DNA of 64,000 nt from Elioraea rosea (GCF_007644105.1 NZ_VFAC01000002.1:124001-188000); one strand, 5' to 3'. Positions 54,323-62,931 are shown, numbered from the stretch's first letter. Notes: generated by a model not told the origin, from the sequence alone. A program made the numbers and translations.

Positions 54323-55405
54323 ATGATGCTCGATACCTACAGGCTGCTGGGCCGTTCTGGCCTGCGCGTCTCGCCCATGAGCCTGGGCACGATGACGTTC
54401 GGATCGGAGTGGGGGTGGGGTGCCGAGATCGGCGAGGCCCGCCGCATCTTCGACCTCTATGTCGATCGCGGCGGCAACTTCGTCGACACCGCGGTGAACT
54501 ACACCGACGGCGCGTCGGAACGCTTCCTCGGCGAGTTCATCGGCGGCAAGCGCGAGCGGATCGTGCTTGCGACAAAGTTCACCATGGCGCGCGATCCCGG
54601 CAATCCGAATTCGGGCGGCAACCACCGGCTGAACATGATCCGCTCGGTCGAGCAGAGCCTGCGCCAGCTTGCCACCGACCGGATCGATCTTCTCTACCTG
54701 CACGCCTGGGACATGACGACGCGGCCGGAGGAAGTGATGCGGGCGCTCGACGATCTCGTCCGAGCGGGCAAGGTCCTCTACGCCGGCATCTGCAACACGC
54801 CCGCCTGGCGGGTCGCCGAAATGCAGACACTCGCCGAGCTGCGCGGGTGGTCGCCCTTCGTCGGGCTGCAGATCGAATACAGCCTGGTCGAACGCAGCGT
54901 CGAGCATGAGCTGATGCCGATGGCACGGGCTCTCGGGCTCGGCGTGCTGCCATGGTCGCCGCTCGGCGGCGGCTTGCTGGCGGGTAAGTACACGCGGGCG
55001 GACGTGGTGGATTCCCGCGAGGCGGCAGTGTCGCCCAGCCGCAAGGGCGTGATCGCCGCCTCCGGACACCTCAATGCGCGCGCGATCGCGATCGCGGAAG
55101 AGGTTCGCGCTGTCGCCGCGGAAGCGGGCGCGACTCCGTCGCAGGTCGCACTGGCCTGGACGCTGACGAATCCCGCGGTGGTGTCGCCCGTCCTGGGCGC
55201 CCGCACCGTTGCCCAGACGGAAGAAAACCTGGCGGCGCTAGAGGTGGTGTTATCGCCGGACCAGGCCGACCGCCTCAATCGGATCAGCGAACCCGATCCG
55301 ATCTTTCCAGCCCGCTTCGTGCGGCGCCCGCTGGTGCAGCAGTTGATCCACGGCGGCGCCGCCGTGGCGCGCTGCCCGATCGCCACCCATGCAACAGGAG
55401 CCTGA
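54323..55405 (+). CDS. aldo/keto reductase
   Basis: A 360-residue NADPH-dependent oxidoreductase of the AKR fold. The catalytic Asp and Tyr are in FVDTAVNYTDG, Lys in ATKFTM and His in YLHAWDM. NADPH contacts are suggested by GARTVAQTEENL. It reduces aldehydes or ketones in the cytosol. GAGGAG lies before ATG 54323 (a second ATG follows directly). The last about 25 residues are extra compared with typical members. The small exported protein gene starts two bases after its stop. Confidence 0.93.
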   Translation: MMLDTYRLLGRSGLRVSPMSLGTMTFGSEWGWGAEIGEARRIFDLYVDRGGNFVDTAVNYTDGASERFLGEFIGGKRERIVLATKFTMARDPGNPNSGGNHRLNMIRSVEQSLRQLATDRIDLLYLHAWDMTTRPEEVMRALDDLVRAGKVLYAGICNTPAWRVAEMQTLAELRGWSPFVGLQIEYSLVERSVEHELMPMARALGLGVLPWSPLGGGLLAGKYTRADVVDSREAAVSPSRKGVIAASGHLNARAIAIAEEVRAVAAEAGATPSQVALAWTLTNPAVVSPVLGARTVAQTEENLAALEVVLSPDQADRLNRISEPDPIFPARFVRRPLVQQLIHGGAAVARCPIATHATGA

Positions 55406-55407
55406 CG

Positions 55408-55746
55408 ATGCGCCGCCAATTCGCAGTCCTGCTGACTGCGACCCTGCTGGGCGCACCGGTTCACGCCGAGGACACCGCCATGCGAGCGAGCCATCCCTAT
55501 GTCGGCATGTGGGTCACCGATGACGGCCATGTGCGCCACGAACTCCTGCCGAACGGGCGCTATGTCGAAGCCCGTGGCCGGCGAGAGCGCGCCTATCTCG
55601 GGCGATACGAGGTCACCGGCACGCACATCGAATACTGGGACGACACCGGCTTCACCGCCGATGGCGATTTTGTCGACGCGGATACGCTGCACCATGGCGG
55701 CATGGTGCTGCGCCGCAGGCCCGCCGCGTCCCCTGCACATCGCTGA
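55408..55746 (+). CDS. small exported Atu4866-domain protein
   Basis: A 112-residue protein with a signal peptide (cut near VHAED) and the pattern HPYVGMWVTDDGHVRHELLP...YWDDTGFTADGDF of the Atu4866 family, small single-domain proteins of unknown function often encoded beside oxidoreductases. It lies two bases after the aldo/keto reductase and is surely cotranscribed with it. Confidence 0.78.
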   Translation: MRRQFAVLLTATLLGAPVHAEDTAMRASHPYVGMWVTDDGHVRHELLPNGRYVEARGRRERAYLGRYEVTGTHIEYWDDTGFTADGDFVDADTLHHGGMVLRRRPAASPAHR

Positions 55747-55808
55747 CCGCACAATGCGATGCAGCGCACACGGTGTCTCGTCATCGGTCTCCTGCGTGCT
55801 TCGCGCCG

Positions 55809-56237
55809 TCATCCGTTGGCGTCGCTGCGCGCCTTGGGCCAATACGTCCCGAAGGACCAGAGATTGCCCTCCGGGTCACGGCAGGCGAACTCCCGGCTGC
55901 CGTAGTTCGTGTCGCGCAGCGGCATGGTAAACTCGGTACCCGCTGCCGCCAGCGTCGCATGCAGTGCGTCAGGATCGGCGATGGCGACGTAGAGCGCATC
56001 GGTGCGCCGGCCGGCCGCATCGCCGACGAGCCGGCCATACGCATCGTCGCGGCTCTGGCCGAGCATCAGGATCGAGGAGCCGAGGGCGAGTTCGGCGTGC
56101 TCCACGATGCCGCCGTTGCGGTGGACGGCATGCTCGGTGAAGCCGAGCTGCTCCTTCAGCCAGGTGATCATCGCCTCCGCGTCCCGGCACCGCAGTGTCG
56201 GAAAGATGCAGGGGGCTTCGGTGGTGGGCGTTGGCAT
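55809..56237 (-). CDS. VOC-family protein (glyoxalase/bleomycin-resistance-like)
   Basis: A 142-residue vicinal-oxygen-chelate protein: FPTLRCRDAEAMITWLKEQLGF at the start, HAELALGSSILML in the middle and FACRDPEGNLWSFGTYWP at the end. These small proteins bind metals or hydrophobic toxins; the true reaction is unknown. AGGAG lies seven bases before ATG 56237. It lies 68 bases downstream of an AraC-type gene on the same strand. Confidence 0.87.
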   Translation of the reverse strand: MPTPTTEAPCIFPTLRCRDAEAMITWLKEQLGFTEHAVHRNGGIVEHAELALGSSILMLGQSRDDAYGRLVGDAAGRRTDALYVAIADPDALHATLAAAGTEFTMPLRDTNYGSREFACRDPEGNLWSFGTYWPKARSDANG

Positions 56238-56305
56238 CGGCTGCTCCTGTCGAACGTCGTCGCGCCCAGCATCGTCGCCGCCGGCGCGGCAGGCTTGAAG
56301 ATTTG

Positions 56306-57154
56306 TCAACCGAAGGCGGGATCGTCCGGCTGCCGCAGGCGCGGGTCGCGCAGGGCGACGCGGCGGGCCCAGGCGCCGGGCGGCTCTCCGGCCAGCGCCA
56401 CGAACTCCCGGATCAGGTGCGCCTGGTCGGCATAGCCACAGGACGCGGCGATCCTGGCCCAGCGGCCGGCAGCCTCAGCCTGTACCTGTGCCTGCACGCA
56501 GGCCCGCCGGAAGCGCATCATCCGCGCGATCCGCTTAGGGCCGACGCCGATCTCGACCCGGAACCGCTCGGCCAGATGTGTGCGGCTCCAGCCAATTTCC
56601 TCGGCGAGGCCGGCGATCCGCGCAGCACCACCAGTCGCGGCGAGGCGGCGCCAGGCGTAGGCGATGGCGGGCGAGGGCGCGAAGTCGTCGCGGCTGGCGA
56701 CGAAGTCCTCGACCAGATCGAACCGGGCGTGCCAGGAGGGCGTCGCGCGGACGCGCTCCACCAGCGCCCGTCCCGCCGCGCGGAACACATCCCCGGCATC
56801 GACCATGCGCGCGCAGAGATCGACGACGGCGCCGCCGAGGCAGCGATAGGCGCCGAGCGGCGTGAAATCCACCTGCACGCAGGCGGCACTGCCGTCGGAG
56901 CGGATGTCGACCGGCCCCGCATACAGGCCCGCTGCGAAACTCCCCACGCGATCCGCCTCATGCGGTTCGCGGCCCAGCGCGATCCGGAATGGCGTGCCGA
57001 GGCTGATGATGAGCGGCACGACGAGGCCCGCCGTCTCGCGCTGGTGATGGTCCGCTGCGCGTGTCTCCCGGTAGCCCGCGATGGCGGAGACGAGATGGCG
57101 CGTGCGTTCGGACGGCGTGCGGCGGATGATCTCGAAAGCGTCCGGCGTTTCCAT
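56306..57154 (-). CDS. AraC-family transcriptional regulator
   Basis: A 282-residue regulator with the two helix-turn-helix motifs in the C-terminal 100 residues (RIAGLAEEIGWSRTHLAERF and WARIAASCGYADQAHLIREF). The N-terminal part is a sensor domain resembling DUF6597. ATG 57154 is chosen because GAGG lies seven bases before it; ATG 57163 is possible. Probably regulates the VOC gene after it and perhaps the divergent remnants at 57277-58575. Confidence 0.88.
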   Translation of the reverse strand: METPDAFEIIRRTPSERTRHLVSAIAGYRETRAADHHQRETAGLVVPLIISLGTPFRIALGREPHEADRVGSFAAGLYAGPVDIRSDGSAACVQVDFTPLGAYRCLGGAVVDLCARMVDAGDVFRAAGRALVERVRATPSWHARFDLVEDFVASRDDFAPSPAIAYAWRRLAATGGAARIAGLAEEIGWSRTHLAERFRVEIGVGPKRIARMMRFRRACVQAQVQAEAAGRWARIAASCGYADQAHLIREFVALAGEPPGAWARRVALRDPRLRQPDDPAFG

Positions 57155-57276
57155 GCGCGCCATCCTCGCCTTGGCCAGGGCCGCGAGACAACGTCCCAGC
57201 TGGCTGCCGTCATCGCGCCTTCGCGAGCCCTTGCTGCAGGGCCTCGGCCGTGTCGTGGCCGAGGGTCGCGTCAAGC

Positions 57277-57529
57277 GCTGCGGTTCCAGATCGCGACCGA
57301 CGACCAGGCGGAGACCGACCGGTACTGGGATGCCATCGTCGCCAACGGCGGGCAGGAGAGCGCCTGCGGCTGGTGCAAGGACCGCTGGGGCGTGAACTGG
57401 CAGATTACGCCGCGCGTATTGACGGAGGCGATCGCCGCCGGCGGTGGCGAGGCGAAACGGGCCTTCGAGGCCATGATGACCATGCGCAAGATCGACATCG
57501 CCGCCATTGAGGCGGCACGGCGCGGATAG
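57277..57529 (+). pseudogene. PhnB/3-demethylubiquinone-methyltransferase-like VOC protein, 5'-truncated
   Basis: Only the C-terminal half of a PhnB-type VOC protein remains: FQIATDDQAETDRYWDAIV, then CGWCKDRWGVNWQITPRVL, to the stop at 57529. The usual N-terminal half (about 75 residues with the first metal ligand) is missing, and no start codon with ribosome site precedes it. A minus-strand tail ending at 57210 (ALDATLGHDTAEALQ...) directly abuts the break and may belong to a lost neighbour. Clearly a deletion remnant. Confidence 0.85.
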
Positions 57530-57542
57530 AGGAGGACAAGCG

Positions 57543-57893
57543 ATGTATGTCGATGGGTTCGTGCTGGCGGTGCCCACCGCAAACAACGAGACCTACCGCA
57601 GCCTCGCGGCCGACGCCGCGGTGGTGTTCAAGGAACATGGCGCACGGAGCTACGTCGAATCCTGGGGTGACGATGTGCCCGAAGGCAAGGTGAACTCGCT
57701 GCACACCGCCGTGCTGCGCAAGCCCGATGAGACGGTGGTGTTCGCCTAGGCCACCTGGCCCGACAAGGCCACGCGTGATGCGGGCATGCGCAAGGTGTTC
57801 GACGATCCGCGCCTTGCCCAGTCAAAGGAGCAGATGCCGTTCGACGGCACGCGCATGATCTTCGGCGGGTTCGAGGTGATCGTGCAGGCGTGA
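57543..57893 (+). pseudogene. DUF1428 family protein interrupted by TAG
   Basis: A DUF1428 gene with GAGGAGGA upstream and the family start MYVDGFVLAVPTAN. After ETVVFA a TAG stands at 57747-57749. The same frame continues ATWPDKATRDAGMRKVFDDP and MPFDGTRMIFGGFEVIV to a normal stop at 57893. The family usually has a Trp near this place (VVFSW), so a single TGG to TAG change would explain it. The 68-residue product is probably inactive. Confidence 0.85.
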
Positions 57894-57911
57894 CGCGCGG
57901 GAACGCGTGCG

Positions 57912-58575
57912 GTGATCCCCACCATCACGGCGTTCGAACGCTCGCCCGATCGCGGCAGGGGGCTCGCGCGCGACATGCGCGTGCGCTGGGCGCTGGGCGC
58001 TGGAGTAGGTGGGGCAGCCGTATGACGTGCGGCTCGTGTCGTTCGATGCCATGATGCAACCAGCGCACCGCGCGCTGCATCCGTTCGGACAGATCCCGAC
58101 CTGGCAGGAAGGCGGTCTCGTCCTGTTCGAATCAGGCGCAATCGTGCTCCATGTCGCCGGGCGCCATCCGGGCCTGCTGCCGGATGACGCGCAGGCGCGG
58201 GCACGGGCTGTCGCGTGGATGTTCGCTGCCCTCGATACGGTCGAGCCGCCGATCTGGGAGTTCAATATGGCGCGGGTGCTCGAGGGCGACATGGCCTGGC
58301 ACGCTGCGCGCGAGCCGATGCTGAAGCAGCGCGTGCATGTGCGGTTGAGCCAGCTCGCGACGCGGCTGGGCGATGCCGACTGGCTCGATGGCGGCTTCAC
58401 CTCTGGCGACCTGATGATGATCACGGTGCTGCGACGGCTGGCCGGGTCGGGGCTGCTCGAGCAACACCCCACCCTTGCCGCCTATGTCGCCCGCGGCGAG
58501 GCGCGGCCTGCGTTCGGGCGCGCATTCGCTGCGCAGCTGGCGGTGTTCACCGGCCAGCCGGGCCATGAGGGGTGA
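57912..58575 (+). pseudogene. glutathione S-transferase with 7-bp duplication and TAG
   Basis: A GST gene with two lesions. The first frame begins IPTITAFERSPDRGRGLARD at GTG 57912 and runs to RWAL. There CGCTGGG (57984-57990) is repeated at 57991-57997, shifting the frame. In the shifted frame RWALE is followed by TAG (58006-58008), then VGQPYDVRLVSF and an intact C-terminal domain to 58575. The part from GTG 58009 lacks the glutathione-binding N-terminus, so a working enzyme is unlikely. Confidence 0.85.
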
Positions 58576-59056
58576 GACACTCGCCACCGCGCTGCTCTGG
58601 GCTGGTGCGCTCGGCTGCAGTGCGATCGGGGGCGTCTACTTCGCCTTCTCGGCGTTCGTGATGACCGCGCTGCGGGCCATTCCTCCCGCGGCCGGGATGG
58701 GCGCGATGCGCTCGATCAACCGCGTGATCCTGCGCTCCGCCTTCATGCCTCTGTTCTTCGGCACGCCGCTGGCGGCGCTGCTGCTGTTGCTGCTTGGCAT
58801 CGTGGGACTGTGGGGGGCCCGCTCGTGGCCGGTGATGCTCGGCGCCGTCGTTCATCTCGCCGGGATGACGGGCGTGACCGCCGCGTTCAACGTGCCGCTG
58901 AATACGCGGCTCGACGGGGCCGGCGAGAACATTGCGCGGGCCGAAGCGAAGTGGCTGCACTACCTGAGCGCCTGGACACGCTGGAACCATCTGCGCACCA
59001 TTTCGTCCATCACCGCCTCTGCCCTGTTCGTTGTGGAGCGGGTTCGTTCCGGATAA
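58565..59056 (+). CDS. DUF1772 / anthrone oxygenase family membrane protein
   Basis: A 163-residue protein with four membrane helices and conserved LLWAGALGCSAIGGVYFAFS, FNVPLN and WTRWNHLRT, the DUF1772 pattern. Bacterial members have no proven activity; fungal relatives oxidise anthrones. ATG 58565 overlaps the broken GST gene by 11 bases. It appears intact although both genes before it are damaged. Confidence 0.85.
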   Translation: MRGETLATALLWAGALGCSAIGGVYFAFSAFVMTALRAIPPAAGMGAMRSINRVILRSAFMPLFFGTPLAALLLLLLGIVGLWGARSWPVMLGAVVHLAGMTGVTAAFNVPLNTRLDGAGENIARAEAKWLHYLSAWTRWNHLRTISSITASALFVVERVRSG

Positions 59057-59063
59057 TGTTGGA

Positions 59064-59474
59064 ATGTCATTTGTCATCAAGACCGCCATCGCTGACCCGG
59101 AAGCGCAAACCTTCGTCTTCGTGGCACAGAAGACGATGTACGGCGGCAGGCTCATCGCTGCCGGAGACGTGGTGTATGTGTTCGCGAGCGAGAACACCGG
59201 CGGTGCGGGGCTCGTCGCACGCGGGATCGTGACCGCCGCCGAGGCGGTACCGCGACGACCCGGCATCACACGGCAGACGCCGCGCGTCAGCATCACCGTC
59301 CAGCATACCGCGCTGGCGAAGCGCCGGCTTGGCCGGAACGAGCTGAAGCCACTGAAGGGTGGGGCCGGCGGCGAGCCGGGAGCCGAACTGAACTTCAAGC
59401 TCTATCGCCAGGCGACCGACAAGATCGTTGGCATTTCCGACGCGGCGGCGGCCTTTCTCGATGCATGCTTCTGA
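59064..59474 (+). CDS. conserved hypothetical protein, 136 residues
   Basis: No named family is recognised. The protein is soluble without signal peptide: MSFVIKTAIADPEAQTFVFV at the start, VVYVFASENTGGAGLVARGI, and a basic C-terminal half ending with KLYRQATDKIVGISDAAAAF. The beta-rich first half with Phe/Val strands resembles small-molecule or nucleic-acid binding domains of the EVE/PUA shape, a guess only. ATG 59064 has only GGA upstream. It lies seven bases after the DUF1772 gene and converges with the cupin gene. Confidence 0.6.
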   Translation: MSFVIKTAIADPEAQTFVFVAQKTMYGGRLIAAGDVVYVFASENTGGAGLVARGIVTAAEAVPRRPGITRQTPRVSITVQHTALAKRRLGRNELKPLKGGAGGEPGAELNFKLYRQATDKIVGISDAAAAFLDACF

Positions 59475-59483
59475 GGCCCCGCG

Positions 59484-59948
59484 TCACCGGTACGGGTTCG
59501 ATGCCGGCTGCCCCGTGCCAACGGTCCAGACATCGTCAGGCAACGAACGATCGCGATGGCATACCCTGTCGTGGTCTGGATATTGGATCGCGTCGATTGG
59601 CGCGCGTGTGCCGACGATGAGGCAACGTGTCGGGCTGGCGCTACGATTGTGCAGGTAATGTCCGACCGCGACGCCTGCTCTGAACGTTGCCGCGTCGCCA
59701 GTGCGCAACAGGGTCACGAAATCGCCCTCGATCAGTGTGACCTCGCCTTCGAGAACATAGACCATCTCGTCTTCCGCCGCGTGCCAGTGCTTGAGCGAGG
59801 ACCGCGACCCGGGATGCAGGATCTCGATGTTCGCACCGAACTGCGTCAGGCCGCCCGGCTCGCTGATCCATAGAGTCTGTGCCGGACCGCACGCATCGTC
59901 CGGCTCGCGCTCCTCCACGATGAACCGGTCCTGAGTGAAGGATGGCAT
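59484..59948 (-). CDS. cupin domain protein
   Basis: A 154-residue single-domain cupin. HWHAAEDEMVYVLEGEV provides the metal-binding H-x-H and Glu of the first motif; GDAATFRAGVAVGHYLHN gives the second with its His. Metal-dependent enzyme or sugar/small-molecule binder; the substrate is unknown. GGAG lies nine bases before ATG 59948. It starts five bases after the kinase pseudogene, in one unit with that and the lipoprotein hydrolase gene. Confidence 0.86.
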   Translation of the reverse strand: MPSFTQDRFIVEEREPDDACGPAQTLWISEPGGLTQFGANIEILHPGSRSSLKHWHAAEDEMVYVLEGEVTLIEGDFVTLLRTGDAATFRAGVAVGHYLHNRSASPTRCLIVGTRAPIDAIQYPDHDRVCHRDRSLPDDVWTVGTGQPASNPYR

Positions 59949-59952
59949 TGGC

Positions 59953-60573
59953 TCAACTCCGTTCGTCAGGGCGAGATGCCCCAGAATGCCGGTCTCCCGC
60001 CGTGGGATGAAAGGCGAGATGAAACGCCTCGGGCCGCATGATCTTGGCGAAGTAGTGCGCTTCCGCTGCATGCCACTGCCGCTCCCACGGACCTATCGTC
60101 TCCTCGCGCGCGATCAGTCTGGCCTCGCGTTCGGCATCCTGCGCGACGGCGAGGATGCGAAGGTCGAGCAGATCGGCCAGTTCGGGGCGCGCTGCATACA
60201 CGCCTTCCAGAATGACCACGGTGCGAGGTGTCAGCACCGTCAGCGCATCGACCAGCCGACCGTCGAAGGCGTCCCAGTCGAAGGCGCGCCAGTTTGCCGC
60301 GCGCCCGGCGCGCACCGTCGCCAGCACGTCGCGCTGGCGTGTCCAGTCGATGCAGGTCGCGGAAAGCACAGCCGGCTCGTCGTCGTGCAGGGCGGTGCCG
60401 CCGGAGTAGAAATCATAGCCGGCGATCAGCGCCGCATCGGGCCGCTCAGCTAGCGCAGCGGCCAGCGTGGACTTGCCCGTCCCGCTCCGCCCGTCGATCG
60501 CGACGACGAACGGTCGCGACGATCCACGCGCCCACCGCGCGATGGTCTCCGAGAGTCAGTCGGCAACGGTCAT
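59953..60573 (-). pseudogene. uridine-kinase-like P-loop protein with TGA at codon 6
   Basis: From ATG 60573 the frame reads MTVAD, then TGA (60558-60556), then LSETIARW and a P-loop GRSGTGKST at about 28-36. GYDFYSGG, TCIDWTRQRDVL and VVILEGVYAARPEL follow, the uridine kinase/phosphoribulokinase-like pattern. Only a GTG at 60369, beyond the P-loop, could restart. A TGG to TGA change (ADW) would explain the stop. The rest of the gene is undamaged, so the mutation looks recent, or it is a base error. Its ATG overlaps the preceding hydrolase stop (ATGA). Confidence 0.82.
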
Positions 60574-61694
60574 TGTTGCACCGACACGCCGGCGGGCAGG
60601 TTGGGCGTCGCGGCGGCACAGTCCGATCCGGCAAGCGGGGTCACGTGGCGTACGATCACCTCGACGAAGGCGGCGGGCTGCTCGAAGGGCGGATTGTGCG
60701 CGCTCTCCTCGAACGGGAAGAGCCGGCGAAACGGCGCCGACACGGTGCGGAACCAGGTCTCCGCCAGCGACGATGGCACCTGCCGGTCATGACGACCCTG
60801 GATCAGGAAGACCGGCACGTCGAGGTGGCGCATGTGCCACAGGCGAAGCTGGGAGAATTCCGGCCAGAGGCGTTCGAGGGACCAGCGGTTGCCGCGGCCG
60901 AACAGCCAGAGATCGTAGAGCCCCACCTCGCTCTGCTGGAGTGCACGCCAGATCAGCGCGCCGGTCGAGAGGTCAGGCGCGTGGAACGCCCCGCCCAGAC
61001 GCTCGTTCCAGCGGCGTGACACCAGCATGGCGTCCACGTCGTGCGGCGGCGGCCCGATGGTGCGCAGCGCCGCGATCGCCGCGGCGTCGCGGCGACGCTC
61101 CGCCTCATCCAGCGCGGCCTGCCAGGACATGCGCTCGCCCGCCGGCATGTCCACCACCTGCGCGATGCCGACATAGGCCAGCACGTCGCCGGGATGCCGC
61201 GCGGCGTGCAGCAGCCCTGGCGCGGTGCCCCAGGAATGCGCGACGACGATGGCGGGCCCCGCGCCGAAGCGGGTGCGCATCGCGTCGATCAGCGCGTGAA
61301 GGTCGGCGACGAACTGCTCAATTCGCATGGTCTCACCAGGGATCGGCGGGTCGAACGACCGGCCAGTGCCGCGCTGTTCCCAGTAGACGACCAGGAAATG
61401 CTGCTCGAGCTCCGGCACGAAGGCGCGGAACAGCGGGGATTCCGACGCGCCGGGGCCGCCATGCACCAGGACGAGCAGCGGGTTGCGCGTGTTCGTTCCC
61501 CGCAGCCAGATGCGCTGGCGCACGCCGTTGAGCATCAGGTCGGTCATCTCCGCGACGCTGCCGTCGCGTGGGCGCCCATCCGGCCCGCGAAAGGCGGGGG
61601 TGCTGGTGCAGGAGCCGAGCGCCAGCAGCAGGGCCAGCCCGGCCACAGTCAAGGCGGGCCACAGCCAGCGGCGCATGGCGCTGCACATCTTCAT
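60570..61694 (-). CDS. alpha/beta hydrolase lipoprotein (proline iminopeptidase-like)
   Basis: A 374-residue lipoprotein with signal and lipobox (LALGSC, lipid on Cys at about 29). The hydrolase domain has LVHGGPGASES (oxyanion hole), WEQRGTGRSF, Ser in AHSWGT, Asp in QGRHDRQVP and His near FEESAHNP. HGGPG and WEQRGTGRS are typical of proline iminopeptidase relatives. Start is ATG 61694, 61688 or 61676. Its 5' end overlaps the truncated GST gene on the other strand, so the junction of two joined segments lies here. Confidence 0.87.
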   Translation of the reverse strand: MKMCSAMRRWLWPALTVAGLALLLALGSCTSTPAFRGPDGRPRDGSVAEMTDLMLNGVRQRIWLRGTNTRNPLLVLVHGGPGASESPLFRAFVPELEQHFLVVYWEQRGTGRSFDPPIPGETMRIEQFVADLHALIDAMRTRFGAGPAIVVAHSWGTAPGLLHAARHPGDVLAYVGIAQVVDMPAGERMSWQAALDEAERRRDAAAIAALRTIGPPPHDVDAMLVSRRWNERLGGAFHAPDLSTGALIWRALQQSEVGLYDLWLFGRGNRWSLERLWPEFSQLRLWHMRHLDVPVFLIQGRHDRQVPSSLAETWFRTVSAPFRRLFPFEESAHNPPFEQPAAFVEVIVRHVTPLAGSDCAAATPNLPAGVSVQQ

Positions 61695-62007
61695 CTATCC
61701 CGAAGCCGAGCGGCGCGTGGATGAGGTGCGGCGTGCTGCGCGCGACTGCCGCGCTTTGCTGGCGCCGCTCGACGCCCACATGACCGGGCGCAAATGGTAC
61801 GTCGGAACCGAGCCCAGCGTCGCCGACTTCGTCGCGGCCTGTACGCTGGATTGGGCCGACGAGGAGGGCCTCCTGGACACGGCGCCTGCCCTGAAGGCTT
61901 TCCTTGAGCGCATGTACGCCCGGGCAAGCGCACCGCCGACGATTGCGGAGGAGTTCGCGGCGCTCCGGGCTGGCAACTTGCCCGGGCGGATGCGGTGCGC
62001 CGCCTGA
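61675..62007 (+). pseudogene. glutathione S-transferase, only C-terminal domain
   Basis: A 110-codon frame of the GST C-terminal helical domain: ALHIFIYPEAERRVDEVRRA, MTGRKWYVGTEPSVADFVAA and LERMYARASAPPTIAEEF. The N-terminal thioredoxin-like domain is absent because the frame begins inside the divergent hydrolase gene. No ribosome site precedes ATG 61675. It is a truncation remnant distinct from the GST at 57912. Confidence 0.78.
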
Positions 62008-62035
62008 CGGCGTCGATGCGCGGCATTCGAACGCC

Positions 62036-62929
62036 TCACGCGCGCAGCCGTGCCTGGACGGCGGCCAGCTTCTCCGGGTTGCGCACGACGTAGATCGCTG
62101 CGATGCGGCCGTCGCGGATCTCCAGCGCGGTGCTCTGCGGCAGGCCATCGGGCTCCAGCGTGACGTAGCCGGGCAGTGTATTGACCAGGCCGAGATGCAG
62201 CAGCGCGGTGATGCCCTCATCCCGCCGGCGCGCGAGGCCAACGAAGAAGCGCACGATCCTGTCGGCCCCCTCGATCGGGTTGAGCGCGGCCAGCCGGATG
62301 CCACCACCATCCGTATGCAGCACGGCGTCCTCCGTCAGCAGTTCGCGCAGGACCGTTTCGTCACCCGTCTGGGTCGCGGTGAGGAAGGCGCGGGCTATCC
62401 GTTCGGCCTCGGCGCTGGTGACGCGGTGTCGGGGCGTGGCGTCGCCGAGCCGCGCCCGCGCACGGCTCGCGAGCTTGCGGCACGCCGCTTCGGCCCGGCC
62501 CAGCAGGCCGGCGATCTCCGCGAACGGCGTCTCGAACAGGTCGTGCAGGATGAATACGGCGCGCTCGGCCGGTGAGAGGCGCTGCAGCGCCAGCAGGAAC
62601 GCCACGGACAGGTCCTGCGCGCGCTCGTGCGCGGCCTGCTGCGGCGGATCCCGTGACTCCAGAACGGGCTCGGGCAACCAGGGGCCGACATAGATCTCCC
62701 GGCGGTGGCGGGCCGACTTCAGGTGGTCGAGGCTGAGCCGGGCCGTCGCCTTGAGCAGCCAGGCGCGCGGCACCGCGATGCTGCTTCGCTCGGCGCCCTG
62801 CCAGCGCAGGAACACGTCCTGCACGATGTCCTCCGCGGTCGCGAGCGAGCCGGTCATGCGATAAGCGAGCCCGATCAACTCGGCACGGAGCGGAACGTAG
62901 TGCTCGGCCGCGTCGGGCTCGCCCTGCAT
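62036..62929 (-). CDS. ECF41-type RNA polymerase sigma factor (SigJ-like)
   Basis: A 297-residue ECF sigma factor with sigma2 (LAYRMTGSLATAEDIVQDVF), sigma4 (LSPAERAVFILHDLFETPF) and a SnoaL-like C-terminal extension. Two ECF41 hallmarks are present: DGGGI at 207-211 (family DGGGR/K) and NPEKL at 284-288 (family NPDKL). In this group the extension takes the place of an anti-sigma factor and sets activity. It starts two bases after the carboxymuconolactone-decarboxylase-like gene, the usual ECF41 partner, and shares its promoter at 63428-63454. Confidence 0.92.
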   Translation of the reverse strand: MQGEPDAAEHYVPLRAELIGLAYRMTGSLATAEDIVQDVFLRWQGAERSSIAVPRAWLLKATARLSLDHLKSARHRREIYVGPWLPEPVLESRDPPQQAAHERAQDLSVAFLLALQRLSPAERAVFILHDLFETPFAEIAGLLGRAEAACRKLASRARARLGDATPRHRVTSAEAERIARAFLTATQTGDETVLRELLTEDAVLHTDGGGIRLAALNPIEGADRIVRFFVGLARRRDEGITALLHLGLVNTLPGYVTLEPDGLPQSTALEIRDGRIAAIYVVRNPEKLAAVQARLRA

Positions 62930-62931
62930 GG

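Noticed and set aside
49656-58008. Recoding of TAG as an amino acid, since three genes have in-frame TAG
   Set aside because: Intact genes in the window end in TAG (for example 4774 and 18483), and the same region shows a frameshift, a 7-bp duplication and a TGA, so ordinary decay explains it.
60369-60446. Shortened kinase starting at GTG 60369
   Set aside because: It would lack the P-loop, which is intact just upstream in the same frame; the gene is better described as interrupted.
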